Below, piece by piece: positions 25,540 through 36,117 of a stretch of 64,000 nucleotides of DNA. The DNA lies in assembly GCA_029780075.1 (NCBI GenBank), contig JAKOZI010000134.1:1-64000 (forward strand), read 5' to 3'. The notes beneath the pieces were generated by a model. It was not told where the DNA came from. It worked only from the letters and a program-made list of their open reading frames with translations, and made no database searches. Source of the stretch: Pseudomonadota bacterium. GTDB lineage: Bacteria > Pseudomonadota > Gammaproteobacteria > Burkholderiales > Rhodocyclaceae. The translations under genes were made by a program, and so were the position numbers. How positions within the stretch are numbered: position 1 is the stretch's first letter; each line of letters begins with the position of its first letter.

Positions 25540-25638
25540 CAACTGTCCACCGTGATCCGCTCCGAAAGTCCAGAATATCACCGCCGGCAACGTCAGTGAA
25601 TGGCCGACGATCGAAATTACACCGACGGCCGAACCGAA

Positions 25639-26853
25639 TCAGGCCTTTTGAGCCAGCAGCCAGGCTTCCAGATCGCGCAGCGAAGAATCCAGGGCACTGG
25701 CGCTGGTCGCCAGGTCGGGACGACGTTTCTTCGACAACAGGGAGCGGCTGTGGTCCTTGAGTACACCAAGGTTCAGCTCGATCCCGTGGCGTTCGAAGAT
25801 CGGCCTCAACTCATGACGCCGCCGATACAGATCGCTGCGCGTACGCTGATAGGCATGCTCGCACAGGCGACTGCGGCCGCGATAACTGAATACGTTGGTG
25901 AAGAACATGTCCGCATCGTCGCGGGTGGGTTCGAACAGCACCACATCCCTGCCCTCGAACTCGAGACGGTAGCGATCCATACCGGTGCGCATCCGCGAGT
26001 GGATGATGGCGCGGAAAGTCTGCGACAGGACCACCGGCAGTCCCCCGTCGACGAGATGCTCGGGAGCCGAAGAAGGGTTCTCGTGCGCGGGTCGTTTGGC
26101 CGCCAGGAGCGCATCGAATGGCACCAGCGGGTTGATGCAGATGACCAGTTCGGCACCTTCGTGCAATGCCACGGACGCGTGCAGGGTCTTGATCAGCGCA
26201 CCATCGACGAAATAGCGCTCGCCGATCCTGACCGGCGGGAACAAGCCCGGAAGAGCGGCACTCGCCTGGACAGCCACCGAAATCGGCACGTCATCATGCC
26301 CCGCGGAACCGAAGGCCAGCGACTCGCCGGTGTCCAGATCAGTCGCCACGATAAAGAGCCGGTGCCTGAGCTGACGAAAATCGTTGCTCCGTCCCTCCGC
26401 CGAAAACAGCTTCCTGAGCAGATGATCGATTCCGGAACTGTTGAACACTCCCGCCGGGATGGCATGGCTGAGACCCTGAAATGCCTCCAGGAAGCGAAGG
26501 TGCCAGGGGTCCGACAGGTACTGGCGGAGCGACGACCAGAACAACATCGGCACGGACAGCGCGCGCCGCAGGTATTCGCTGAAAGCCGGACGCAGGAGCA
26601 TTTCAGGGTCGAACACCTCGTCGCTGTCATTATCCACCAACATCCGCGCCAGAGTGGCAGGCCCGAGACCATTGGCAACCGCCGCCGACATGAAGGCCCC
26701 CGAACTGACTCCAACATAAATGTCGAACTCGGTGAAGTCCACGCCTTCCAGCGCTTCGGCCAGAGCGGCCATCGCCCCGACTTCGTAGATACCGCCCACC
26801 GGACCACCACCAGCGAGCGCCAGCGCGATTTTTGGACGCTTGTTTGCCGCCAT
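25639..26853 (-). CDS. Patatin-like phospholipase/lipase
   Basis: ALAGGGPVGGIYEVGAMAAL oxyanion hole; GVSSGA nucleophile elbow; later VDGA. Confidence 0.9.
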   Translation of the reverse strand: MAANKRPKIALALAGGGPVGGIYEVGAMAALAEALEGVDFTEFDIYVGVSSGAFMSAAVANGLGPATLARMLVDNDSDEVFDPEMLLRPAFSEYLRRALSVPMLFWSSLRQYLSDPWHLRFLEAFQGLSHAIPAGVFNSSGIDHLLRKLFSAEGRSNDFRQLRHRLFIVATDLDTGESLAFGSAGHDDVPISVAVQASAALPGLFPPVRIGERYFVDGALIKTLHASVALHEGAELVICINPLVPFDALLAAKRPAHENPSSAPEHLVDGGLPVVLSQTFRAIIHSRMRTGMDRYRLEFEGRDVVLFEPTRDDADMFFTNVFSYRGRSRLCEHAYQRTRSDLYRRRHELRPIFERHGIELNLGVLKDHSRSLLSKKRRPDLATSASALDSSLRDLEAWLLAQKA

Positions 26854-27070
26854 ACAGTGCCGTTCCTTCTTTGTGGAAGCGCCTCCCGCAGCAGCATCGA
26901 ATGCCCGCTACCCGGCGCCATGGTGCCCGTGTGCACCGCTACGCAAAATTCAACCAGGCAAAGGCACCACCCGCCGGTGCCACATCGTCTGGACGGACAC
27001 GACGCCGCACCCGCTGCCTACGCGTCACCCGCAACGATCAGCAAACCAGCGGTGGGCTCTTCAAAACAGG

Positions 27071-27622
27071 CTATTCGCCGGCCTGTGGGATGGTATTCAG
27101 CACATCGGCCGGAGTGACTGGTGGAACCGGCTTTGCGGCAGCGGTCCTGGCCGCGGGTTTGCGGGTCGACGGCTTGGCAGGAGTCTCTGCAGCAGGTGAC
27201 TCGTCCTGCTCTTCGGGCGTCGCCTCAGCCTTGACACTCGCCTTTCCTTCGGTCAGCGCCTGCACCGCTGCGCTCAACTCGACGACGCGCTTGGAAAGTC
27301 GGTCGATATCCTGCTTGCTGGGCACGCCGAGGCTACCCAGAGCACGCGCCACACGGTCCTCGAACACCTGCTCAAGGCGATCCCAGGTGCCTGCCGCCTT
27401 GCCGGCAACCTGTGCAATTCTCTCGTCGGTAATCTTGCGGGTTCGCGACTGGATGCTCTCGCCTTCCTTGACCAGCGCATCGAACACCTTGCCGCCTTCC
27501 TCCTGGGCTTTGGCGAAGGCTCCAAGCCCAGCCAGCCAGATTTGTTGCGCCGATTCCTTGACTGTCGACGCCAGTTGGTTCTCGGTCACGCTGCCGGCCA
27601 GTTCTTTGAGTTTCTTGCCCAT
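27071..27622 (-). CDS. Phasin family protein (PhaI/PhaF-type)
   Basis: QIWLAGLGAFAKAQEEGGKVFDALVKEGESIQSRTRK...WDRLEQVFEDRVARALGSLGVPSKQDIDRLSKRVVELSAAV; Ala/Pro/Lys-rich tail. Confidence 0.88.
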   Translation of the reverse strand: MGKKLKELAGSVTENQLASTVKESAQQIWLAGLGAFAKAQEEGGKVFDALVKEGESIQSRTRKITDERIAQVAGKAAGTWDRLEQVFEDRVARALGSLGVPSKQDIDRLSKRVVELSAAVQALTEGKASVKAEATPEEQDESPAAETPAKPSTRKPAARTAAAKPVPPVTPADVLNTIPQAGE

Positions 27623-27804
27623 TAATATCTCCTTAAACGTAGTAAGTCAAAAGGCCAGCAAGTTTTTTGCTTGCCCTGGAAAGCCAGTGTAGTGACAATA
27701 TCTAGAGGACGCACACTAAAGAGTCAGGGAATGGCCTCTGGGAGGCTGCAGTCCAGCACGCAAGGAACACAGGAGAGGACAATGAATTTCATCAGGAGGC
27801 AGCA

Positions 27805-29790
27805 ATGAATTACTTCGTTACCGGCGCCACTGGTTTCATCGGCAAGAGACTTGTCGCAAGATTGCTGGGCCGCCCAGAGGCTACCGTCTATTTCTTGACC
27901 CGCGCCATTGAGCTTCCGAGGCTGCAGGAATTGTACGAGTATTGGGGTTGTGACGATAGCCGCGTCATTCCGATCGTCGGCGACCTGACGCAAGTAGACC
28001 TGGGCGTCTCGCGGACCGATATCCACAAGCTGCAAGGCAAGATCGAACACTTTTTCCATCTCGCAGCGATCTATGACCTCAAGGCCAGTGCCGAAGATCA
28101 ACAGCGCGCCAACGTGGACGGCACCCGCAACACCGTCCGTCTGGCCGAGGAAATTTCTGCCAGACACTTCCACCTGGTCAGCTCGATTGCCGCCGCCGGG
28201 CTTTTCGAAGGGCTGTTTCGCGAAGACATGTTCGACGAAGCGGAGAACCTCGAGAACCCCTACTTCCGCACCAAGCACGACTCCGAAGGCATCGTCCGCA
28301 AGGAGTGCCGGATCCCGTGGCGCATCTTCCGTCCGGCCATCGTCGTCGGCGACTCGCGCACCGGTGAAATGGACAAGGTCGACGGGCCCTACTACTTCTT
28401 CAAGCTGATCCAGAAGATGCGCAAGATGTTCCCGTCCTGGATGCCGACCATCGGTATCGAAGGCGGGCGCATCAATGTTGTACCGGTAGACTTCGTGGTC
28501 GCGGCGATGGATCACATTGCCCACCTCGCCAATGAAGATGGTCAGTGCTTCCACCTCACCGACCCGACGCCGATGCGCGTCGGTGATCTGCTCAACACGT
28601 TTGCACGCGCCGCGCACGCACCGGAAATGGCGATGCGCATCAATGCCGCCCTGCTCGGTTTCATCCCGCGCACGGTGCGCAAGGCGATGTTTGCCCTGAC
28701 CCCGGTGCGCCGCATTCGTACCGCGGTCATGAAGGATCTCGGCCTGCCCGACGACATCCTCGATTTCGTAAATTACCCGACCCGCTTCGACTGCCGTGAG
28801 ACGCAACGCGCGCTCAAGGGCAGCGGCATCGCCGTGCCCCCGCTCGACAGCTACGCCTGGCGCTTGTGGGATTACTGGGAACGCCACCTCGACCCGGATC
28901 TTTTCGTCGATCGCACGCTGCGCGGCCAGGTCGAAGGCAAGGTCGTGCTGGTCACCGGCGGCTCGTCCGGCATCGGTAAAGCCACCATTCGCAAACTCGC
29001 GGAAGCCGGCGCCGTGGCGGTCACGGTCGCCCGCGACGCGCAGGCGCTCGACGAAGTCCGGCGCGAGTTCGAAGTCGCCGGGCTGCACCTGATCACGCAT
29101 GCGGTGGACATCGCCGATCCGCAGCAATGCACCGCCTTTGTCAAATTCATGAACGAGGAGCACGGCGGCGTCGATATCCTGGTCAATAACGCCGGCCGCT
29201 CGATTCGCCGCGGTATCGAGAACTCCTTCGATCGCTTCCACGATTTCGAGCGGACCATGGAACTCAATTACTTCGGCGCGTTGCGTCTGACCATGGGCTT
29301 TCTGCCGGGAATGATCGCCAAGCGCAAGGGACACGTGATCAACATCTCGTCGATCGGCGTCCTCACCAACGCCCCGCGTTTCTCGGCCTATGTGGCCTCA
29401 AAGGCAGCGCTGGACGCCTGGGCACGCTGCGCGGCATCCGAGTTTGCCGATCGCGGGATCGAATTCACCACCATCAACATGCCCCTGGTCAGGACACCGA
29501 TGATCGCCCCGACCAAGCTCTACGATCAGGTCCCAACGCTTTCCCCGGAAGACGCCGCCGATCTGGTCGTTGAAGCGGTCATTCACAAACCGGTGCGCAT
29601 TGCCACACGCCTGGGAATTTTCGGTGCCCTGCTGCACTCCCTGATGCCGAAGGTCGCACAGATCACGATGAACACCTCCTTCCGGATGTTCCCCGATTCC
29701 GGCGCAGCGGCGCGCAAGCCCGAAGAACCGGAATCGCAAACGGCTGACCAGATTGCCTTCTCACAGGTCATGCGGGGGATTCATTTCTGA
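27805..29790 (+). CDS. Two-domain fatty acyl-CoA reductase (alcohol-forming type): extended SDR plus classical SDR fusion
   Basis: 661 aa; MNYFVTGATGFIGKRLVARLL plus EMDKVDGPYYFFKLIQKMRKMFPSWMPTIGIEGGRINVVPVDFVVAAMDHIAHL, then VLVTGGSSGIGKATI and SAYVASKAALDAW; order and length recall Marinobacter alcohol-forming FAR. Confidence 0.85.
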   Translation: MNYFVTGATGFIGKRLVARLLGRPEATVYFLTRAIELPRLQELYEYWGCDDSRVIPIVGDLTQVDLGVSRTDIHKLQGKIEHFFHLAAIYDLKASAEDQQRANVDGTRNTVRLAEEISARHFHLVSSIAAAGLFEGLFREDMFDEAENLENPYFRTKHDSEGIVRKECRIPWRIFRPAIVVGDSRTGEMDKVDGPYYFFKLIQKMRKMFPSWMPTIGIEGGRINVVPVDFVVAAMDHIAHLANEDGQCFHLTDPTPMRVGDLLNTFARAAHAPEMAMRINAALLGFIPRTVRKAMFALTPVRRIRTAVMKDLGLPDDILDFVNYPTRFDCRETQRALKGSGIAVPPLDSYAWRLWDYWERHLDPDLFVDRTLRGQVEGKVVLVTGGSSGIGKATIRKLAEAGAVAVTVARDAQALDEVRREFEVAGLHLITHAVDIADPQQCTAFVKFMNEEHGGVDILVNNAGRSIRRGIENSFDRFHDFERTMELNYFGALRLTMGFLPGMIAKRKGHVINISSIGVLTNAPRFSAYVASKAALDAWARCAASEFADRGIEFTTINMPLVRTPMIAPTKLYDQVPTLSPEDAADLVVEAVIHKPVRIATRLGIFGALLHSLMPKVAQITMNTSFRMFPDSGAAARKPEEPESQTADQIAFSQVMRGIHF

Positions 29791-29921
29791 GTCTGTTGCC
29801 CGCAGCAAGCAAGCGTCTCGCCCGCTGCGACGAGAAACCAGGGGCCCCCGCATTGGACGCCAAGGCAAGCGCCTGCGGTCCTGAGCGCGGCCCCGCTCAC
29901 CCCCCAGCCGCATCATCACCC

Positions 29922-30341
29922 ATGACGACTCCCACTCAAAACCAAGCGCCGGGTCACAACGCCCGGCAACTCCTGAAGGAACTGCAGGAGACATTCCCGG
30001 TCTTTCGTGACAGCCTGCCGCTCGCCATCGGCATCGACAAGCAACTGCAAGGGCGACTGCCCAATGTTGGCCGCAAGGACTTGCGCATCGCCCTGGGAAT
30101 GCACACGCACTCACTCCGGTATCTGAAAGTGATGGCACAGGCAACGGTCCGGGTGGACCTTGACGGGCAACCGGCCGGCGAAATCCTGGCCACGCACCGT
30201 AGCCACGCCAGCGACCTGATCAAGGAACGAACCCGCAAACAGGCAGAACAGCGCAAAGCACAGCGCGAGGCTGAGGCGCTGGCTCGCCAGCGTACCGAGA
30301 AGCTGGACCAGTTGGTGGAGAAATTCGGCCGCAGTCGCTGA
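29922..30341 (+). CDS. ProQ/FinO-domain RNA-binding protein
   Basis: LLKELQETFPVFRDSLPLAIGIDKQLQGRLPNVGRKDLRIALGMHTHSLRYLKVMAQATVRVDLDGQPAGEI. Confidence 0.92.
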   Translation: MTTPTQNQAPGHNARQLLKELQETFPVFRDSLPLAIGIDKQLQGRLPNVGRKDLRIALGMHTHSLRYLKVMAQATVRVDLDGQPAGEILATHRSHASDLIKERTRKQAEQRKAQREAEALARQRTEKLDQLVEKFGRSR

Positions 30342-30429
30342 GCTGTCGGCGCTGTGTACGGCGTCGTGCCGATTCCAGCGCTTCCGCCGACCCCGCGGAC
30401 CAACCTACGAGACAAGAGGCGCAGGCGGA

Positions 30430-31014
30430 TTGCGGTCTGTCGAGCAAGAAATCATGGACCACCTACTCAAGGACAGCGCACCGCTAGAATTGTACGCTTG
30501 GCTGGACGACGACGCAGAATGGCCCGGATGGGACATCCTCGTCGGCAATCCCTTCGCCCACCCGCTGCCCGGAGACCAGTTCACGACCGTTCAGAACTAC
30601 TTCGCCGAGTACCATCTGGAATACTTCCGGCAGCGACTCTACCCGCATTTCCCAAGCCGACTGCACGCCCTCCTGCTCTTCGCCACACGCGTCGACGCCG
30701 GGACTTTTCGCGCCAAGCATCCCGCCCGAGCCTTCGGCAAGTCACTGGTGCGAGCGCGCAGCAAGGGCAGCTACGTCTGCTCGTTCCACGATGCGAGCTG
30801 GTTGGACTACCTGCGATTACCGCACAGCCTGAGCCTGTCGACTCTCGACGAAATCGCCAATCATTACTGGAAGGGCGCGCTCGTCGAGGAAGTTGGGCTC
30901 ACCTTTCTGAATGAGCGCTGGCGAGAACCGCCGGTCATCGAAGCGCTTTTTCAAGGTATCCTTGAGCCAGTCACGACACACCCGCAGAACGGCTTGCTGC
31001 CCGGCTTCACGTGA
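30430..31014 (+). CDS. Hypothetical protein (possibly DUF2441-like)
   Basis: 195-codon ORF, codon usage consistent with neighbours; LLLFATRVDAGTFRAKHPARAFGKSLVRARSKGSYVCSFHDASWLDYL; no firm family. Confidence 0.6.
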   Translation: MRSVEQEIMDHLLKDSAPLELYAWLDDDAEWPGWDILVGNPFAHPLPGDQFTTVQNYFAEYHLEYFRQRLYPHFPSRLHALLLFATRVDAGTFRAKHPARAFGKSLVRARSKGSYVCSFHDASWLDYLRLPHSLSLSTLDEIANHYWKGALVEEVGLTFLNERWREPPVIEALFQGILEPVTTHPQNGLLPGFT

Positions 31015-31183
31015 CGGCACAGGGAAAACGCCCGGCCACAACGATCGCGGTACTGCTTGCCGCCCGCCGGATCAACAGTTAGAATCGTCGGCTCGCTTCG
31101 CCAAGCGAATAAGCACCTTCATTCATCTGGCGCTGGCTCTATCAAACCGGGGCTACGCCGTTCTTTAGGAAAGAGAGTTTGAC

Positions 31184-31453
31184 ATGGCGATAAATGTTGC
31201 GCAAAAAGCGCAGATCATGAGCGACTACCAGCGTGCCACAGGCGACACCGGATCGTCCGAAGTCCAGGTGGCCCTGTTGACCGCTCGCATCAATGACCTG
31301 ACCGGCCACTTCAAGGAACACAAGAAGGACAACCACTCGAGGCGCGGACTTTTGCGCATGGTCAGCCGCCGTCGCAAGCTCCTCGACTACCTGAAACGTA
31401 CCAACGTCGATTCCTACCGCAGCCTGCTTCAGCGTCTCGGCCTGCGCAAGTAA
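31184..31453 (+). CDS. rpsO: 30S ribosomal protein S15
   Basis: [52 protein letters not shown]. Confidence 0.98.
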   Translation: MAINVAQKAQIMSDYQRATGDTGSSEVQVALLTARINDLTGHFKEHKKDNHSRRGLLRMVSRRRKLLDYLKRTNVDSYRSLLQRLGLRK

Positions 31454-31507
31454 GCCTGTTCGCCGATCCGCTTTGCGGTCGGAGGTGCAGGCCATTCGAA
31501 CAGCCGT

Positions 31508-31540
31508 CAGCGGCCAGCCCCCAGGTGGGCTGTGCCGCTG
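31508..31540 (+). promoter_or_regulatory. Long hairpin in rpsO-pnp intergenic region (terminator/attenuator or pnp leader processing hairpin)
   Basis: CAGCGGC-CAGCCC-CCAGGT-GGGCTG-T-GCCGCTG: 13 bp stem with one bulged T. Confidence 0.65.
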
Positions 31541-31639
31541 TTTCTGCTGCTGCGGCTTTTGTTGGCAAATGGGCGCGTCGGTTGAATGGTCTGCCGGAGT
31601 CGTGGGCAGGCACGCGCCAGACTTTTGAGAAAGGAAACA

Positions 31640-33760
<2,121 letters not shown>

Positions 33761-33780
33761 CCACGCAACAGCAGACCAAA

Positions 33781-33812
33781 AGGAAAGGACGCCACGGCGT
33801 CCTTTCCTGTTT
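33781..33812. terminator. Bidirectional hairpin between convergent pnp and dksA
   Basis: AGGAAAGGACGC-CACG-GCGTCCTTTCCT, perfect 12-bp stem, flanked by short T-rich tracts on both strands. Confidence 0.8.
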
Positions 33813-33856
33813 CCGCGCGCGGCAAATTCGTCCGCGCTGCACACTTCTGGGACCGC

Positions 33857-34282
33857 CTATTTTGCGATCTGCTTCTCGCGCACCTCTTCCAGCGTCTTGC
33901 AGTCGATGCACAGCGTCGCCGTCGGCCGCGCTTCCAGACGCTTGATGCCAATCTCGACGCCGCAGGCCGCACAGTAGCCATAGTCGCCACTGTCGATACG
34001 CGCGATGGTTTCCTCGATCTTCTTGATCAGCTTGCGCTCGCGGTCTCGGTTGCGCAACTCGATGGCGATGTCGGTTTCCTGGCTCGCACGATCATTGGGA
34101 TCAGCAAAAACCGTCGCTTCATCCTTCATCGTATGCACCGTACGTTCGATGTCTTCCATCAACTGCCGCTTGAGGGCTTCGAGGATGCCACGAAAATGAG
34201 CCAGCTGATCGCTGTTCATGAACTCCTCGCCCGGTTCCGGTACGTAGGGAGTGAAATGCTTGTGGAGCAATTCTTCAGCCAT
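33857..34282 (-). CDS. dksA: RNA polymerase-binding protein DksA
   Basis: YGYCAACGVEIGIKRLEARPTATLCIDCKTLEEVRE. Confidence 0.96.
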   Translation of the reverse strand: MAEELLHKHFTPYVPEPGEEFMNSDQLAHFRGILEALKRQLMEDIERTVHTMKDEATVFADPNDRASQETDIAIELRNRDRERKLIKKIEETIARIDSGDYGYCAACGVEIGIKRLEARPTATLCIDCKTLEEVREKQIAK

Positions 34283-34416
34283 GTTCGAAGACCCTGTTTT
34301 CTGTTTGCAAAAAAAGACGACTAGATATCAGAAATAGCAGCATCTGGCAAGCAACGGTCTGCTGATCGGATGCGTGCGGGCGGCGGCAGCCGGCTGCCAG
34401 GGCGCGCCGTGAACGC

Positions 34417-35181
34417 TCATGTGCTCGCCCCCGCTGGATCGCCTTCGACAGTGGGGCCGTCACCGCGGGCCAGATAGCGTGCGCGCAGCGCCATCGCCGT
34501 CTCGAATGCCGCCTGCGTGAAACTGAGGATCTCCGCGAACTCCGCGTCGCTGAGCGTCCGGGCATCGTCGTTGCTGCGATAAACGTTGACGAACTGGTGC
34601 TCACGCACCGTCTGCAGCACCAGCTTGCCGACCCCCAAGCCTTCGAGGCTCTTCCACAGATCGGGATTCGCGGTGCGCGTAAAGCGCATCACAAAACCGA
34701 CCGGGTCATTGCGCCCAAAGACCGCCGCCAGACGCAGGATCAACTCGAACGACAAGGCAATGCGGCCATTCTCGAGCGCCTCGATCAGCGAGGGATCCTT
34801 GAGATCGATCGCCGCGCCGACCTCGGCAATCGTCAGTCCCGCCGACTCGCGCATGGCGCGGATCGCCGCCCCGGTCCTGGCCCATGCGGGTTCTGCGACG
34901 CCCGGCAACACGGCCCGCACCACTTCGCTGGCCGCGTCGAGCGGATGCCCATCCTGCAGCGCCCGCGAGACCTTGCCGGCGGTCTCCATGGCTCGCCCGG
35001 CAAGCACCGTTGCCGACCCCAGGTCCAGCAAACGGCTGGCCATCGCGCGCATCTGATCGACCATGCCCGGCTCGGTCGACCGTGCGCTGTCGGCGCTCGC
35101 CTGCGCATCTGACTTCTTTGCGGTTCGCCGGGCAACCGCAGGCTTGCGTTTGGCCGATGGAGCGGAGGACGGTGTGCTCAT
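34417..35181 (-). CDS. XRE-like helix-turn-helix protein
   Basis: AIRAMRESAGLTIAEVGAAIDLKDPSLIEALENGRIALSFELILRLAAVFGRNDPVGFVMRF; Ala/Lys-rich N-terminus. Confidence 0.75.
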   Translation of the reverse strand: MSTPSSAPSAKRKPAVARRTAKKSDAQASADSARSTEPGMVDQMRAMASRLLDLGSATVLAGRAMETAGKVSRALQDGHPLDAASEVVRAVLPGVAEPAWARTGAAIRAMRESAGLTIAEVGAAIDLKDPSLIEALENGRIALSFELILRLAAVFGRNDPVGFVMRFTRTANPDLWKSLEGLGVGKLVLQTVREHQFVNVYRSNDDARTLSDAEFAEILSFTQAAFETAMALRARYLARGDGPTVEGDPAGAST

Positions 35182-35308
35182 GAGGGATCCCTTCGTGGAA
35201 GTGGCGGCATGGTTGAAGTGTAGCTCAGGCCGCCGACGCTGCAAGGGGCAAGGTGTGGCTGGAACTCGCCACCGCCCGCGCGTGCCTGGAGCGCACACGA
35301 CAGACGCC

Positions 35309-36109
35309 TTACGGCTGGTCCTGCGCGTCGTCATGAACACCGGACTTGGGCGGCTGACCACGCGCCTGCCGGGTCGTGGCCCTTCCCTGCTGCCGCGTGC
35401 AGCCCTTGAACAGGTAGCCGAGGGCGAGCGCAAGCAGCGCAAAGGCCATGCCCGCCATCAGAACAAACACCAGCAATCCGACCGGAGCGGCGAGTAGCCA
35501 GGGTGCGGCGGTATCGTGATTGTCGAAGCTCGCGAACACCCGTTGAAAGGCCAGGCCGGCCACCTTATAGGCCAGCGGCACGGCCAGGCTGGCAGCGACC
35601 AGGAGTTGCACGACCGTCCAGCCGACGCGCGGACTCGCCTCTTCGACATCGGGCCGCGCCCTTCGCCCGCGGAGTATCCGCAGGAACAGCGCAGCGAGTA
35701 CGCCGCCGCCGATGACCAACCCCCCCGGCAACAGCCAGCGCTCGATTCGCCCCACCCAGGCCAGGTCGCGTCTGGGTGGCGGTAGCGATAGCGCCTCGAT
35801 CGAGTCCATAGGCTGTGCTTGCACTGTCGTCCCCCCCGCCTGTCCCGCCTCGTCACAGCGCTGCTGACCTGGCGGGCGAGTGGTCCGGGCTTCCGGCGGA
35901 CAGGGGCCGTCGACGAGGTACTTCAGGCCACGCAGGTCGCAGAGCGCGGCGTTGCGCAACCGGCACTCCTCGGCGATGGTCGGTACGTCTGCCCGGCATG
36001 CCGAAGCGGCAGTGACCAGCAACGCCACCGACACACTGCCGGCAAGACCCAAAGCGGCACGCTGGCGGCGCCTCGGTGCTTCTCCATTCCCCCGGCTGAT
36101 CCGGTACAC
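35309..36109 (-). CDS. Hypothetical secreted/membrane protein
   Basis: N-terminal signal-like segment, Cys-containing soluble part, then 3 predicted TM segments; 8 nt downstream of cysB. Confidence 0.6.
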   Translation of the reverse strand: MYRISRGNGEAPRRRQRAALGLAGSVSVALLVTAASACRADVPTIAEECRLRNAALCDLRGLKYLVDGPCPPEARTTRPPGQQRCDEAGQAGGTTVQAQPMDSIEALSLPPPRRDLAWVGRIERWLLPGGLVIGGGVLAALFLRILRGRRARPDVEEASPRVGWTVVQLLVAASLAVPLAYKVAGLAFQRVFASFDNHDTAAPWLLAAPVGLLVFVLMAGMAFALLALALGYLFKGCTRQQGRATTRQARGQPPKSGVHDDAQDQP

Positions 36110-36117
36110 CGGCGCAC

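Noticed and set aside
27724-29334. 536-aa minus-strand ORF
   Set aside because: Antisense to the fatty acyl-CoA reductase, whose motifs are unambiguous.
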